NCBI RefSeq assembly: GCF_018595685.2
Contig: NZ_CP092334.1
Coordinates: forward strand, 2,570,001 to 2,634,000
Length of the DNA: 64,000 nt
Direction of reading: 5' to 3'
Source of the DNA: Flavihumibacter rivuli
GTDB taxonomy: Bacteria > Bacteroidota > Bacteroidia > Chitinophagales > Chitinophagaceae
The position numbers and the translations under genes were made by a program. Below, in pieces: positions 53,067 through 61,724 of this stretch; positions within the stretch are counted from its first letter, which is position 1; the number at the start of each line of letters is the position of its first letter. Below the pieces are notes generated by a model. The model saw only the letters and a list, made by a program, of their open reading frames with translations, was not told where the DNA came from and made no database searches.

Positions 53067-54743
53067 CTACTTCCAAATGGGGATATTGATAAAACTATCA
53101 TTATACCACTTAATCTGCAATGGCTCACCTGCATCCTTAATGGTTTCATCCGAAACGGGTTTCCCCGAACCATAATTGATGATCTCAAACGGATGCTTAT
53201 TGATATTCAGCAAGATCACCAAGCGGCTTCCCTTGTTGATCTTCTTGCTTACAAACCGGGTGTTATCAAAGGGAATACTTTCTCTTTTGTTGGGCTTTAG
53301 CAACTGCCGTTTAGCATTGTCTTTGGCATAGCTTGCCCGGCCAACATAGCGGGTCATGAAAAAATATTTACCATCTGGCAGGAGTTCATACAATGCCAAC
53401 GATACATCCATGTCTTTTTTGTTGATGCTGGCAAACAGGTTACCGGTGAATGAGCCATTGATCGAAAATTCGTACTCAAATGGCGCTGTTGTAAAAACCA
53501 ATCCATTGCTTTGGTCAAGGGAATCAAAAATAATCTCAGGCGTGTAATAAGCATTTTGGTTTTCCCTGTCCCTGAAATCGACCGTTTGACTTTCAAAACC
53601 ATCTTTCTTTGGCTTTGAAAATGACAATGATTTCTTATCCAGGAAGAATCTCAGTGTATCATTATTAATACTTTCAAAGGACGATGAATGTTTCCATTGA
53701 TTAGTTCCCATTACCTGGTAGTTTACTTTGTCTTGGAGCAGCTGTGGTTTTGACTTCCCCTTTAAAACATACTCAAGCCATTGGTAGGCCAGCTCCATCA
53801 TATTGACATTAGCTACACTGTCAATTTCATACCCCATCAGGTTCTTTGCCGGTTTGCGTTGGCCGCCCCAATGGTCGTATGGACCAATTACCAAATAATG
53901 ATTCGCATTGCTATTGTATTGATAATGTTGTTTAAAATACCGGATAGCACCAATCTGGGAACCATCATAATAACCTGTTGTTGTCAAAACAGGAATATTG
54001 ATTCTTTCAAATTCAACAGGAGTTGGAACCATAGATTGCCAATAATTGTCATAAGCGGGATGATTTAACCATTTTTGAAAAATCGGGTTTGTCTTTCCCG
54101 CCAGGCTATCCATTTTGTTGTAGGCCGTTCCATTGTTGAAATAATCAAAGACCAATTCCCTCGGCAGTGGTTTATTCTTGTAGATATCATTACTCCAACC
54201 TAACATATGGGATAGCGGAACATTGTTTTCCATTGGGAAGTCATACCCGGGCATTACAGCCACCTGGGGAACAATGGTCTTTAAAGCAGGATGAATGTTT
54301 TTCACAGCGGCCCATTGAGCATATCCTGTGTAACTTCCGCCAAACATGCCAACACTACCATCACACCATCCTTGTTTGCTTATCCAGTCAATGATGTCAT
54401 AAATATCCGTTCCTTCATGCTCAAAAGGAAAATAGTTTCCTAAATCAGTCCTGATTCCTCGGGCGTAAGCCACAATGCCAACAAAATCCCGGTCGGCTGA
54501 ACGCTTTCCAAAAATATTATCCCCTGTCCCTTGATGGTAAGTGGTATAAAACAGGATGGCAGGTAATGGGCTGATGTTTGTCTTCTTGCGAACAATTGTT
54601 GCAGAAATTCCAATGCCACTGCGTGTTGGAATGAATACACTGTCTTGAATTAAATATGCACTGTCGGACGCTGGGGATTGTTGGGCAAATAATGTTGCTG
54701 ATACTGTAACCAGAAAAAATAGGGAGAAAAAAAGTTGCTTCAT
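53067..54743 (-). CDS. CocE/NonD-type (S15) exported hydrolase
   Basis: 558 aa from the ATG at 54743, which begins a signal peptide (QLFFSLFFLVTVSATLFA). Alpha/beta-hydrolase of the X-Pro dipeptidyl-peptidase/cocaine-esterase group: the nucleophile is S137 in GMFGGSYTGYAQW, with DIIDWISKQGWCDGSVG before it, PYDHWGGQRKPAKNLMGYE with the late acid and His, and a C-terminal jelly-roll (DVSLALYELLPDGKYFFMTR). The substrate, an ester or an acylated peptide, is unknown. Earlier in-frame starts add unrelated sequence. Confidence 0.9.
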   Translation of the reverse strand: MKQLFFSLFFLVTVSATLFAQQSPASDSAYLIQDSVFIPTRSGIGISATIVRKKTNISPLPAILFYTTYHQGTGDNIFGKRSADRDFVGIVAYARGIRTDLGNYFPFEHEGTDIYDIIDWISKQGWCDGSVGMFGGSYTGYAQWAAVKNIHPALKTIVPQVAVMPGYDFPMENNVPLSHMLGWSNDIYKNKPLPRELVFDYFNNGTAYNKMDSLAGKTNPIFQKWLNHPAYDNYWQSMVPTPVEFERINIPVLTTTGYYDGSQIGAIRYFKQHYQYNSNANHYLVIGPYDHWGGQRKPAKNLMGYEIDSVANVNMMELAYQWLEYVLKGKSKPQLLQDKVNYQVMGTNQWKHSSSFESINNDTLRFFLDKKSLSFSKPKKDGFESQTVDFRDRENQNAYYTPEIIFDSLDQSNGLVFTTAPFEYEFSINGSFTGNLFASINKKDMDVSLALYELLPDGKYFFMTRYVGRASYAKDNAKRQLLKPNKRESIPFDNTRFVSKKINKGSRLVILLNINKHPFEIINYGSGKPVSDETIKDAGEPLQIKWYNDSFINIPIWK

Positions 54744-54843
54744 GATTTTGGGAATTGTTTGGCTGCCCATTTCCTTAGTGTTTTCCATTACGCTTGACTG
54801 TAACATTAGGATTAGTTGGTGATACCACCAAGGCCGGCACAGT

Positions 54844-54962
54844 TTAACCGTACCGCAATTCAAACAGCTCCACATAAATACACGACAGGATATACCAGAC
54901 CAGGTAATGATCCAGTCGCAGTAAAAGGGAAGCCAGGAAACCGGCCTTACGGAAATGCTCGC
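54844..54962 (-). pseudogene. Remnant of a CPBP-like gene (3' end copy)
   Basis: The minus strand reads FRKAGFLASLLLRLDHYLVW, then YILSCIYVELFELRYG and stop, closely matching the end of the complete gene at 56562-57269 (FRKAGFLASLFLRLGHYLVW). DNA similarity continues past the stop, to about 54818, and matches about 56500-56540. The 5' part of the gene is missing; REP-type repeats start at 54977. Confidence 0.75.
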
Positions 54963-54976
54963 CTGCAGGGAATTTT

Positions 54977-55690
54977 GTTACCTCAATGGGGTCTTAGGTA
55001 AAGGCCCTGGATGAACCCTATCACATTATTCATCAGGGTCCCCTTCGGGAGACCCTGCTGGGGGAAAAGGATGATTTAGTTAACCTCATCGGAATCTCCC
55101 GAAGGGGAGCCCGCTGTACAAAAGGCGAAATATTTATGCATCCAACAGCTAATCTCATCTTCCAACTACCCGTTGGTCATAAGACACAACGGGGGCGACG
55201 GGAAGTGAATCGTTTCACCCCTTTCTGGTAGTCTTCAAGAGTCCCCGATGTACATCTATCCTTCTACTCATCAGGGTCCCTTCGGGAGACCCTGCTGGGG
55301 GAAAAGGATGATTTAGTTAACCTCATCGGAATCTCCCGAAGGGGAGCCCGCTGTACAAAAGGCGAAATATTTATGCATCCAACAGCTAATCTCATCTTCC
55401 AACTACCCGTTGGTCATAAGACACAACGGGGGCGACGGGAAGTGAATCGTTTCACCCCTTTCTGGTAGTCTTCAAGAGTCCCCGATGTACATCTATCCTT
55501 CTACTCATCAGGGTCCCCTTCGGGAGACGCTGCTGGGGGATAAGAGTCCCCGATGGATCTCCATCCTACCATTCATCAGGGTCCCCTGCGGGAGACCCTG
55601 CTGAGGTGAAGAGGTGGGTACACGGGAGACCCTGATGGAGGATAATATTCAGGTTCTATTTTAACCACATCGGGGTCTCCCGAAGGGGCA
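54977..55690. repeat. REP-type repeat block with a 237-bp tandem duplication
   Basis: Several family-1 hairpins in both orientations. The segment from about 55030 is repeated with period 237 bp to about 55510 (for example, AAAAGGATGATTTAGTTAAC at 55065 and again at 55302); differences are confined to one C in a CCCC run and one base in ACCCTG/ACGCTG. The stretch 54963-55714 contains no gene. Confidence 0.9.
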
Positions 55691-55714
55691 AACATTTTCT
55701 AACAATAATGGCCA

Positions 55715-56242
55715 TTACAATTTCCTGCTCACGTTAAGGGCGGTTGCAATTTCATCGAACAAGTTGATTTCGCCTTCACTCACCTGGGTACCGCCAAAGC
55801 CAAGGAAACCGCCTTCTGATGCTGCCTTGGCAACATTCTCAGCAATATTCAGGGTCCACTTCTTATACTCTTCTGCTTCCTGTAAATTGGCTTTCTGGGA
55901 AAGGATCTCATTCACCTTTCGGCAGTCGTCCAATACATGCTGCCTTAATTCTTCCTTTGATTTCGCTTCATAGCCCTTAAAGTGCGATTGGATCTTGGCC
56001 TTGAGGTCGCGGGCTTCCTGCATGGCCCCATCACGGTCATTCATATTGGGAAGGATTCCCGTGATGATCTCATTACCGGAAAAATCGGCGGCACCTGCCA
56101 TATAGGATTTTGCACTGGAGAACATCTCCTTGATGGTGCCCAGTCCGCTGCCGGCGGCAAAGGACATGACAGAGCCCACCAGTGTTGGGAGGCTGCTTAG
56201 CAATACTTGTTCCTCTTCGGAAAATCGGTTTTCGAACGCCAT
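55715..56242 (-). CDS. Protein of unknown function, possible TerB-like fold
   Basis: 175 aa, no signal or clear membrane helix, although a GSVMSFAAGSGLGTIKEMF region near residue 22 is hydrophobic. The C-terminal part (WTLNIAENVAKAASEGGFL, then VSEGEINLFDEIATALNV) has the look of TerB-like helical proteins, where S..E...L.EIA..L recurs. Not otherwise recognised. Isolated between the repeat block and the CPBP-like gene. Confidence 0.72.
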   Translation of the reverse strand: MAFENRFSEEEQVLLSSLPTLVGSVMSFAAGSGLGTIKEMFSSAKSYMAGAADFSGNEIITGILPNMNDRDGAMQEARDLKAKIQSHFKGYEAKSKEELRQHVLDDCRKVNEILSQKANLQEAEEYKKWTLNIAENVAKAASEGGFLGFGGTQVSEGEINLFDEIATALNVSRKL

Positions 56243-56561
56243 AGTACCAGGTTTAAATGATTAATAGGGCGACCAAAATAACCCATCATGGAAGATTATT
56301 GCTCTTTTATATGTTATATTATTTTAATATTTTAGGAGGGTTTGATGCGAAAGAAGGCAGCAATGAAAAGGGGAAGAAATAGAGTCATCCTTTCGAACAT
56401 TGCGGTCCACACCTGCCCCAATAGCATTGTTGAGGGCGTCCTTTGCGTTCAAAAAATGTAAAGGGTAAAAATGAAGGAATTAATTTAGGAGTTCTTGGGG
56501 ATCACACCAACTGCGGCGCAGGTTACCATCACTTCACCTTCAATAGCAGCACAGCTAAAAC
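56243..56561. other. Gene-free gap with copied 3' flank
   Basis: 319 bp. No gene. The left part is AT-rich (TTATATTATTTTAATATTTT). The last 60 bp, downstream of the CPBP-like stop, resemble the flank of the remnant at 54818-54846 (CACCAA followed by GGCGCAGGTTACC), so the duplicated unit includes non-coding sequence. Confidence 0.55.
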
Positions 56562-57269
56562 TCATGGTAATTCAAACTGCTCCACATAAATACCCAGCAG
56601 GATATGCCAGACCAGGTAATGACCCAGTCGCAGGAATAGGGATGCGAGGAAACCGGCCTTACGGAAATACAAGGCTTGCAGGAAGTTCATTAGGAAGCCA
56701 CTCAGGAAGGCATAGAGGATAAAGGCGACTGATCCCGAAGGGAACTGCTCGAGGGGTTCACACAAGGCAGTAAGGCAGGCCATCACCCAAAAGATGGTCT
56801 CCCAATGCCGGCCATTCTTATACCTGCTGGCCAGCCACATGACCAGGGTAAGGGGGATGAGGCGATAAAATACTTCTATCTCAAAAGCGCCGGATACATA
56901 GAGGAAAATTGAATAGGGGAAGGGCTGAAGAAAGGGTGGCAGGCTGGTATAAGGCTCGGGATGCATCATCACTTTCACTACCAATAGATCCAACAGCCCG
57001 AAGATAACACCGATCAAAACAGGCTGGATGATCCGCTGCCGGTTGGAAACCTTTGGTGCCCATAACTCCGGAAAACCCGCTTCGGGCTGGAAAAGAATGA
57101 AAGGGATACCGACCAGCATCAATAATATATTGGACCAGTCCCAAACCCGCAGGAACTCATGCTGTCCGGTGATGGACCTGCCATAGAACAGGCCAATGAT
57201 GGTGAGGGCAACCAGCACCAAATATGTAATAAGCGATAATTGTTTATCACGATTCCAACTAAATGCCAT
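56562..57269 (-). CDS. CPBP-like intramembrane protein
   Basis: 235 aa with about six to seven membrane helices. Motif 1 of the CPBP glutamic protease/metalloprotease family is FEIEVFYRLIPL (E-x-E-x2-Y-R, a little off EExxxR). The late motif is RLGHYLVWHILLG, with H-x3-W-H. This supports a CPBP assignment without proving activity. A partial copy of its 3' end lies at 54844-54962. The gene reads away from the ABC exporter gene. Confidence 0.78.
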   Translation of the reverse strand: MAFSWNRDKQLSLITYLVLVALTIIGLFYGRSITGQHEFLRVWDWSNILLMLVGIPFILFQPEAGFPELWAPKVSNRQRIIQPVLIGVIFGLLDLLVVKVMMHPEPYTSLPPFLQPFPYSIFLYVSGAFEIEVFYRLIPLTLVMWLASRYKNGRHWETIFWVMACLTALCEPLEQFPSGSVAFILYAFLSGFLMNFLQALYFRKAGFLASLFLRLGHYLVWHILLGIYVEQFELP

Positions 57270-57576
57270 GGGATCAAATTTTCATATAGCCCAAATCTAT
57301 CAATTGATCGCAATAGGAAAAAACCGCATCAATCAGCGGCTTTACTGCTCCACCAGATGTACAGGGGCGTTACCGATGGAATGCGACAACAAACATTAGG
57401 AAACAATTACTCCCGGTACCAACCGATCAATACTGGATCAAAATCCAAGGAAAAATACCCCATCGAGGGAATAGTTTTCCAAAAGACAGCAGCAGATAAT
57501 AATCTTGGAAACCCCACAAATATTTGGCAGATTTGGGATAACAAGGAACCCAGGCCATCCTTAAAACAGATTGTCC
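57270..57576. other. Divergent intergenic region before the ABC exporter
   Basis: 307 bp with no supported gene. It must carry the promoters of the CPBP-like and ABC genes; no clean TAnnTTTG box stands out. Confidence 0.5.
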
Positions 57577-59412
57577 ATGTCAAAGGCTTTCTCCCTTGTA
57601 GAGGTTCAACCCGATAAGCCGGCAGGTATCAGGCATTCCTACCAGACCCTGTTCCCTTTGGTCTTAGGCCTGTTGCGCCCCTACTGGAAATGGTTGCTGG
57701 TGATCCTCCTCTGCATGCTGCTGGAAACAGCCATGGGACTTGCTTCGCCCTGGCCACTTAAAGTGATCATCGATAACGTGATCGGTAACCGGCCATTGCC
57801 GGAATGGCTGGACTGGATCAAGGATCCTGTTGGCGAAAGCGCCCTGGGCATCGCGGCCTTTGCCGCCATCACCATGATCATCATCACGGCCATTGACGGG
57901 GTTGCCAGTTACTTCGACAGTTATTTTACCGAAAGCCTGGCCCAGTACATGGCCAATGATCTCCGGCGCAAGATCTACCACCACCTGCAACAACTCTCCC
58001 TCTCCTATTACGATACCCACCGGGTCGGTAAGCTCCTGAGCACGATCACAACAGATGTGAATACCATCCAGGATTTTGCAGCATCCACCGTACTGACCAT
58101 TATCATAGATGGCTTGACCATCGTGGGCATGCTGGGGTTGATGTTCTACCTCAACTGGGACTTTAGCCTTATTACCATTGGCGTAGCGCCCTTCCTGCTG
58201 CTCTTTGTAGTACGTTTCCGCAAGGCGGTGAAAAAGGCTACCCACCAGGTAAGGCGCGACCAGAGCGAGATGGTGAGCATCATCCAGAATGGGTTAGAAT
58301 CCATCCGTACGGTCAATGCCTATGGCCGGCAGGACCTGGAAGAAGAACGCCTGCAGAAGATCAGCATGGAAACCGTTGATGCTGCCTTGAAGGCCAGAAG
58401 GATCAAGTCAATGATCTCGCCAATCGTTACCCTCACCATCTCCTGTTGTACGGCATTCGTGCTCTGGCGCGGGGCAGGGTTGGTGTTAAAGGATGCCATG
58501 ACCATTGGTTCACTCACGGTCTTCCTCTCCTACCTCAATAAATTCTTCTCCCCTGTAAAGGACCTGGCCAAGATGACCGGTACCATTGCGCAGGCCACGG
58601 TGGCCATGGAAAGGATCAAGGATATCCTCGATGCCGACCAGGTGATACCTGAGAAAGAAGGGGCTACAACACCGGCAGGCTTCAGGGGGGAGATCAAAAT
58701 GGAAGCCATCAGGTTTTCCTATCGGGAAGGCCAGCCCGTATTGAAGGATATCAACCTTAGTATTGCTCCCGGACAACGGATCGGCATCTGTGGACCTACC
58801 GGCGGGGGCAAATCCACCCTGGCCGCATTGATCCCGCGATTCTATGACCCCCAGCAAGGAAGCATCAGCATTGATGGAACTAACGTAAAAAATTATACGC
58901 TAAAAGGCCTGCGCAGCCAGATCGGTTTCGTGTTGCAGGATACGCTGCTGTTCTATGGTACCATCTACGACAATATCGCTTATGGAAGGCCGGATGCCAC
59001 GCAACAGGAGATCATGGAAGCGGCAAGGCTGGGGCTGGCGCATGATTTCATCATGAAGCTTCCTGACGGTTACCAGACCATGGTGGGTGAGAAAGGATAC
59101 ACACTGTCTGGGGGCGAGCGTCACCGCATTGGTATTGCAAGGGCCCTGGTGCGCAATGCTCCGATACTGATCCTGGATGAACCAACCGCCGCCCTTGACG
59201 CGGAATCAGAGAAAGTGATCATGGAGGCTTTGGAGAACCTGATGAAGAGAAGGACGGTGATCATCATCTCGCATCGCTTGAATACCATTACGAACTGTGA
59301 TAAGATCATTGTGGTTAATGAAGGACGGATCGTGGAAGAAGGGAAGCATGGGGAATTGATCAAGCGGGGTGGGTTGTATGCAGAGTTGTATACGTTGGTT
59401 GATAATGAATAA
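57577..59412 (+). CDS. ABC exporter, fused permease and ATPase (type IV)
   Basis: 611 aa from the ATG at 57577; a TTG 6 bp earlier is possible. Six-helix ABC_membrane domain in residues 35-330, then a full ATPase: Walker A GPTGGGKSTLAAL at about residue 406, Q loop GFVLQDTLLFYGTIYDNIAY, signature LSGGERHRIGIARALVRN, Walker B ILILDEPTAAL, H loop ISHRLNTI. It works as a homodimer or with another half. The cargo is unknown; the closest readable type is a lipid A/multidrug exporter group. Confidence 0.93.
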   Translation: MSKAFSLVEVQPDKPAGIRHSYQTLFPLVLGLLRPYWKWLLVILLCMLLETAMGLASPWPLKVIIDNVIGNRPLPEWLDWIKDPVGESALGIAAFAAITMIIITAIDGVASYFDSYFTESLAQYMANDLRRKIYHHLQQLSLSYYDTHRVGKLLSTITTDVNTIQDFAASTVLTIIIDGLTIVGMLGLMFYLNWDFSLITIGVAPFLLLFVVRFRKAVKKATHQVRRDQSEMVSIIQNGLESIRTVNAYGRQDLEEERLQKISMETVDAALKARRIKSMISPIVTLTISCCTAFVLWRGAGLVLKDAMTIGSLTVFLSYLNKFFSPVKDLAKMTGTIAQATVAMERIKDILDADQVIPEKEGATTPAGFRGEIKMEAIRFSYREGQPVLKDINLSIAPGQRIGICGPTGGGKSTLAALIPRFYDPQQGSISIDGTNVKNYTLKGLRSQIGFVLQDTLLFYGTIYDNIAYGRPDATQQEIMEAARLGLAHDFIMKLPDGYQTMVGEKGYTLSGGERHRIGIARALVRNAPILILDEPTAALDAESEKVIMEALENLMKRRTVIIISHRLNTITNCDKIIVVNEGRIVEEGKHGELIKRGGLYAELYTLVDNE

Positions 59413-59460
59413 TAACGCCATTGCCCGCCGTAGCGCAGCGAAGGAGGGAATAGCCTAGCG

Positions 59461-59548
59461 TATAACTTCAGCGGGCGCGGTCGAAGAGGACCCCGATGAA
59501 CCTAATCGTACCATTCATCAGGGTCCCTTTTAGGAGACCCTGCTGGGG
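59461..59548. repeat. REP-like hairpin pair
   Basis: AGCGGGCGCGGTCGAAGAGG, a decayed family-1 arm, followed by CCCCGATGAACC and the inverted CATCAGGGTCCCTTTTAGG arm. It lies 3' of the ABC gene. Confidence 0.7.
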
Positions 59549-59563
59549 TGAAATAATGAATAA

Positions 59564-59644
59564 TAACGCAAAGTTCGCAAAGGATACGCAAAGAACGCGA
59601 AGGTGCTTTGCGCTCTCTGCGGGCACTTTGCGAACTTTGCGTTA
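59564..59644. repeat. Perfect 19-bp inverted repeat (family 3)
   Basis: Arms 59564-59582 and 59626-59644 (TAACGCAAAGTTCGCAAAG and its exact reverse complement) with a 43-bp centre of further GCAAAG / CTTTGC units. It lies between the convergent ABC and pseudouridine synthase genes and may terminate both. Confidence 0.88.
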
Positions 59645-59658
59645 CTCCAAACGACTCC

Positions 59659-60261
59659 TTAAGGTAAAATCTTCAACTTCCTGAAAAACTCCTCCCCTTC
59701 CACCTCCCTAACCGCACCGGGTTCCATACCATCCAGGCTAAGTTCCTCAATAGAAGTACGGATGAGCCGGACACAACGGTGACCAATAGCCGCTACCATC
59801 TTGCGTACCTGGTGGTACTTGCCTTCGGTGAGGGTGATAGATAACCAGGTATACTCGCAATGCGGGTTTAATTCATACCAGGAATCCAGCAGGTAAGCAG
59901 GCGGCTCCACAATAGCTGCCGATACCGGTTTGGCATGGTAATATTCCTCCCCGCTGAACCGGAGCATGGGACCTTCCTGCAATTGTTGCAAGGCAGCAGG
60001 TCCAACCTTCTTCTTCACCAGGACCAGGTAGGTCCGTTCGTGCCTGACCGGCCCTTCAAACAATAAGCGGGTCACCCGCTTGTCGGTGGTCAGGATCAGC
60101 AAGCCCTCGGAATGGTTATCCAGCCGGCCTACCGCATGGGTCCCCTCCGGGAAATCGAATCCCAGCTCGCCCAATAAGCGCACCTGGTGGGGGCTCACGA
60201 ACTGTGAGACCATATTGTATGGCTTATGGATAATGAAATATCGTAATGCAGGATCCGTCAT
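59659..60261 (-). CDS. rRNA pseudouridine synthase, RsuA/RluE type
   Basis: 200 aa from the ATG at 60261. The catalytic aspartate is D48 in AVGRLDNHSEGLLILT. RYFIIHKPYNMVSQF opens the domain, and KEGKYHQVRKMVAAIGH-like text (TLTEGKYHQVRKMVAAI) closes it. There is no N-terminal S4 domain, as in RluE. It would convert a single uridine in 23S or 16S rRNA; which one is not decided here, so no symbol is given. Confidence 0.88.
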   Translation of the reverse strand: MTDPALRYFIIHKPYNMVSQFVSPHQVRLLGELGFDFPEGTHAVGRLDNHSEGLLILTTDKRVTRLLFEGPVRHERTYLVLVKKKVGPAALQQLQEGPMLRFSGEEYYHAKPVSAAIVEPPAYLLDSWYELNPHCEYTWLSITLTEGKYHQVRKMVAAIGHRCVRLIRTSIEELSLDGMEPGAVREVEGEEFFRKLKILP

Positions 60262-60348
60262 GGATAGAAGCCGCAAAAATAAACCAGTCTGCCTACAGCA
60301 GCATGAAAAACAACAAATGCCTATCTTGCCGCCTGTTCCAACAAAATA

Positions 60349-61623
60349 GTGGGCTTGAAAAAGAAGATCTCCCCCTTTACCGCATCTTCCATAGTGGTCG
60401 CCAATATGATTGGCACAGGCGTTTTCACCAGCGTGGGCTTCCAGCTGAATGCCGTTCAGAACAGCTGGAGCATCCTGCTCCTCTGGATCCTGGGTGGTAT
60501 CCTGTCATTGATCGGCGCCTTTGCCTATGCTGAACTGGGAACCCGCTTTCCCCAATCGGGCGGGGATTATATCTTCCTCTCCAGGGTATTCCATCCCTTG
60601 TTGGGCTTTCTCTCTGCCTGGGCCGGTCTCATCGTGGGCTTTTCAGCTCCGGTAAGCCTGGCAGCCATCGCTTTCATCAAATACCTTTCACCCTTCGGGT
60701 TACAGAACAGTTCATGGCTGGCCATAGCCGCCATCATTGGCATCGGGCTGGTACATAGTTTTACCCTTACCCATAGCAGCCGGTTCCAGAATGCTTCCAC
60801 CATCATCAAGATCGCTTTTATCGCCGTCCTCATTGGGCTTGGACTACTCCTGGATTACGATGGGGAGAACGCGATCAGCTTCACGGAAAGCTGGAAGCAG
60901 GAGATCCTCACCCCCGGCTTTGCAGTATCCATGGTCTATGTGGCCTTTGCCTATACAGGATGGAATTCCGCGGCCTATGTTTCGGAAGAAATTGAAAACC
61001 CGGTGAAGAACCTGCCCAAGATCCTGATCGGCAGTACACTGTTTGTTTCCGTGCTCTATGTTTTGTTCCAGGTAGCATTGTTGCGCAATGGCAGTGTGGC
61101 CGACCTGGCAGGCAAGGAAGAAGTTACCTTCGTTTCCTACCAGAACCTGCTGGGCGAATCCGGCGCGAAATGGGTGAGCATTTTCATTGCCATCCAGTTA
61201 CTGGCCACTATCAGTTCCTATTTATGGGTGGGACCAAGGGTTACCTGGGCCATGGCAAAGGAACATGCCCTCTGGAAGGCACTGGCAAAAACCAACGGGC
61301 ATGGTATCCCGGTGGCGGCTGTATGGGCGCATGTGGCCATCAGTATTGTATTGATGGTAACGGGAACTTTTGAGAAGATCATCCTCTATGCCGGTTTCGT
61401 ATTGCAACTCATGTCCTCGCTTACGGTAGCAACCAGCTTATTCATTAACCGTAAAGAGCAATCCACTTATATCACACCTTTCAAACCCTGGCTGCAGATC
61501 ATCTTTCTGCTTTTCAACCTTTGGGTATTGGTGTTCACCCTCATCAACAGGCCGGTGGAAAGCCTGGCTGGATTGGGTATCCTCGCGATTGGCGTGGTGG
61601 TTTATTTTTTTAAGAGAAGGTGA
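60349..61623 (+). CDS. APC-family amino acid permease
   Basis: 424 aa with a GTG start at 60349, chosen because the first helix and conserved start (PFTASSIVVANMIGTGVFTS) follow at once. About twelve membrane helices; GAFAYAELGTRFPQSGGDYI is typical of helix 3 in APC transporters. Imports or exchanges amino acids across the inner membrane; the specificity is unknown. It is convergent with the fucosidase gene, with a family-2 repeat between. Confidence 0.92.
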   Translation: MGLKKKISPFTASSIVVANMIGTGVFTSVGFQLNAVQNSWSILLLWILGGILSLIGAFAYAELGTRFPQSGGDYIFLSRVFHPLLGFLSAWAGLIVGFSAPVSLAAIAFIKYLSPFGLQNSSWLAIAAIIGIGLVHSFTLTHSSRFQNASTIIKIAFIAVLIGLGLLLDYDGENAISFTESWKQEILTPGFAVSMVYVAFAYTGWNSAAYVSEEIENPVKNLPKILIGSTLFVSVLYVLFQVALLRNGSVADLAGKEEVTFVSYQNLLGESGAKWVSIFIAIQLLATISSYLWVGPRVTWAMAKEHALWKALAKTNGHGIPVAAVWAHVAISIVLMVTGTFEKIILYAGFVLQLMSSLTVATSLFINRKEQSTYITPFKPWLQIIFLLFNLWVLVFTLINRPVESLAGLGILAIGVVVYFFKRR

Positions 61624-61626
61624 TTC

Positions 61627-61722
61627 GTTTTTTGCCACGAAGAAGCGAAGGCACGAAGTACACACGAAGGCATTATGACCTTTGTGAATCCTTAGTGTCT
61701 TGGTGCCTTGGTGGCCTTTTAC
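61627..61722. repeat. Family-2 intergenic repeat
   Basis: TTTTTTGCCACGAAGAAGCG, then AAGGCACGAAG units, and at the other end GGTGCCTTGGTGGCC, facing inverted. It begins 4 bp past the permease stop. Confidence 0.75.
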
Positions 61723-61724
61723 CG

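Noticed and set aside
54816..55001. A small plus-strand gene with IQTAPHKY text
   Set aside because: The same peptide appears opposite the end of the intact CPBP-like gene at 56.5 kb, so it is the antisense reading of the duplicated fragment.
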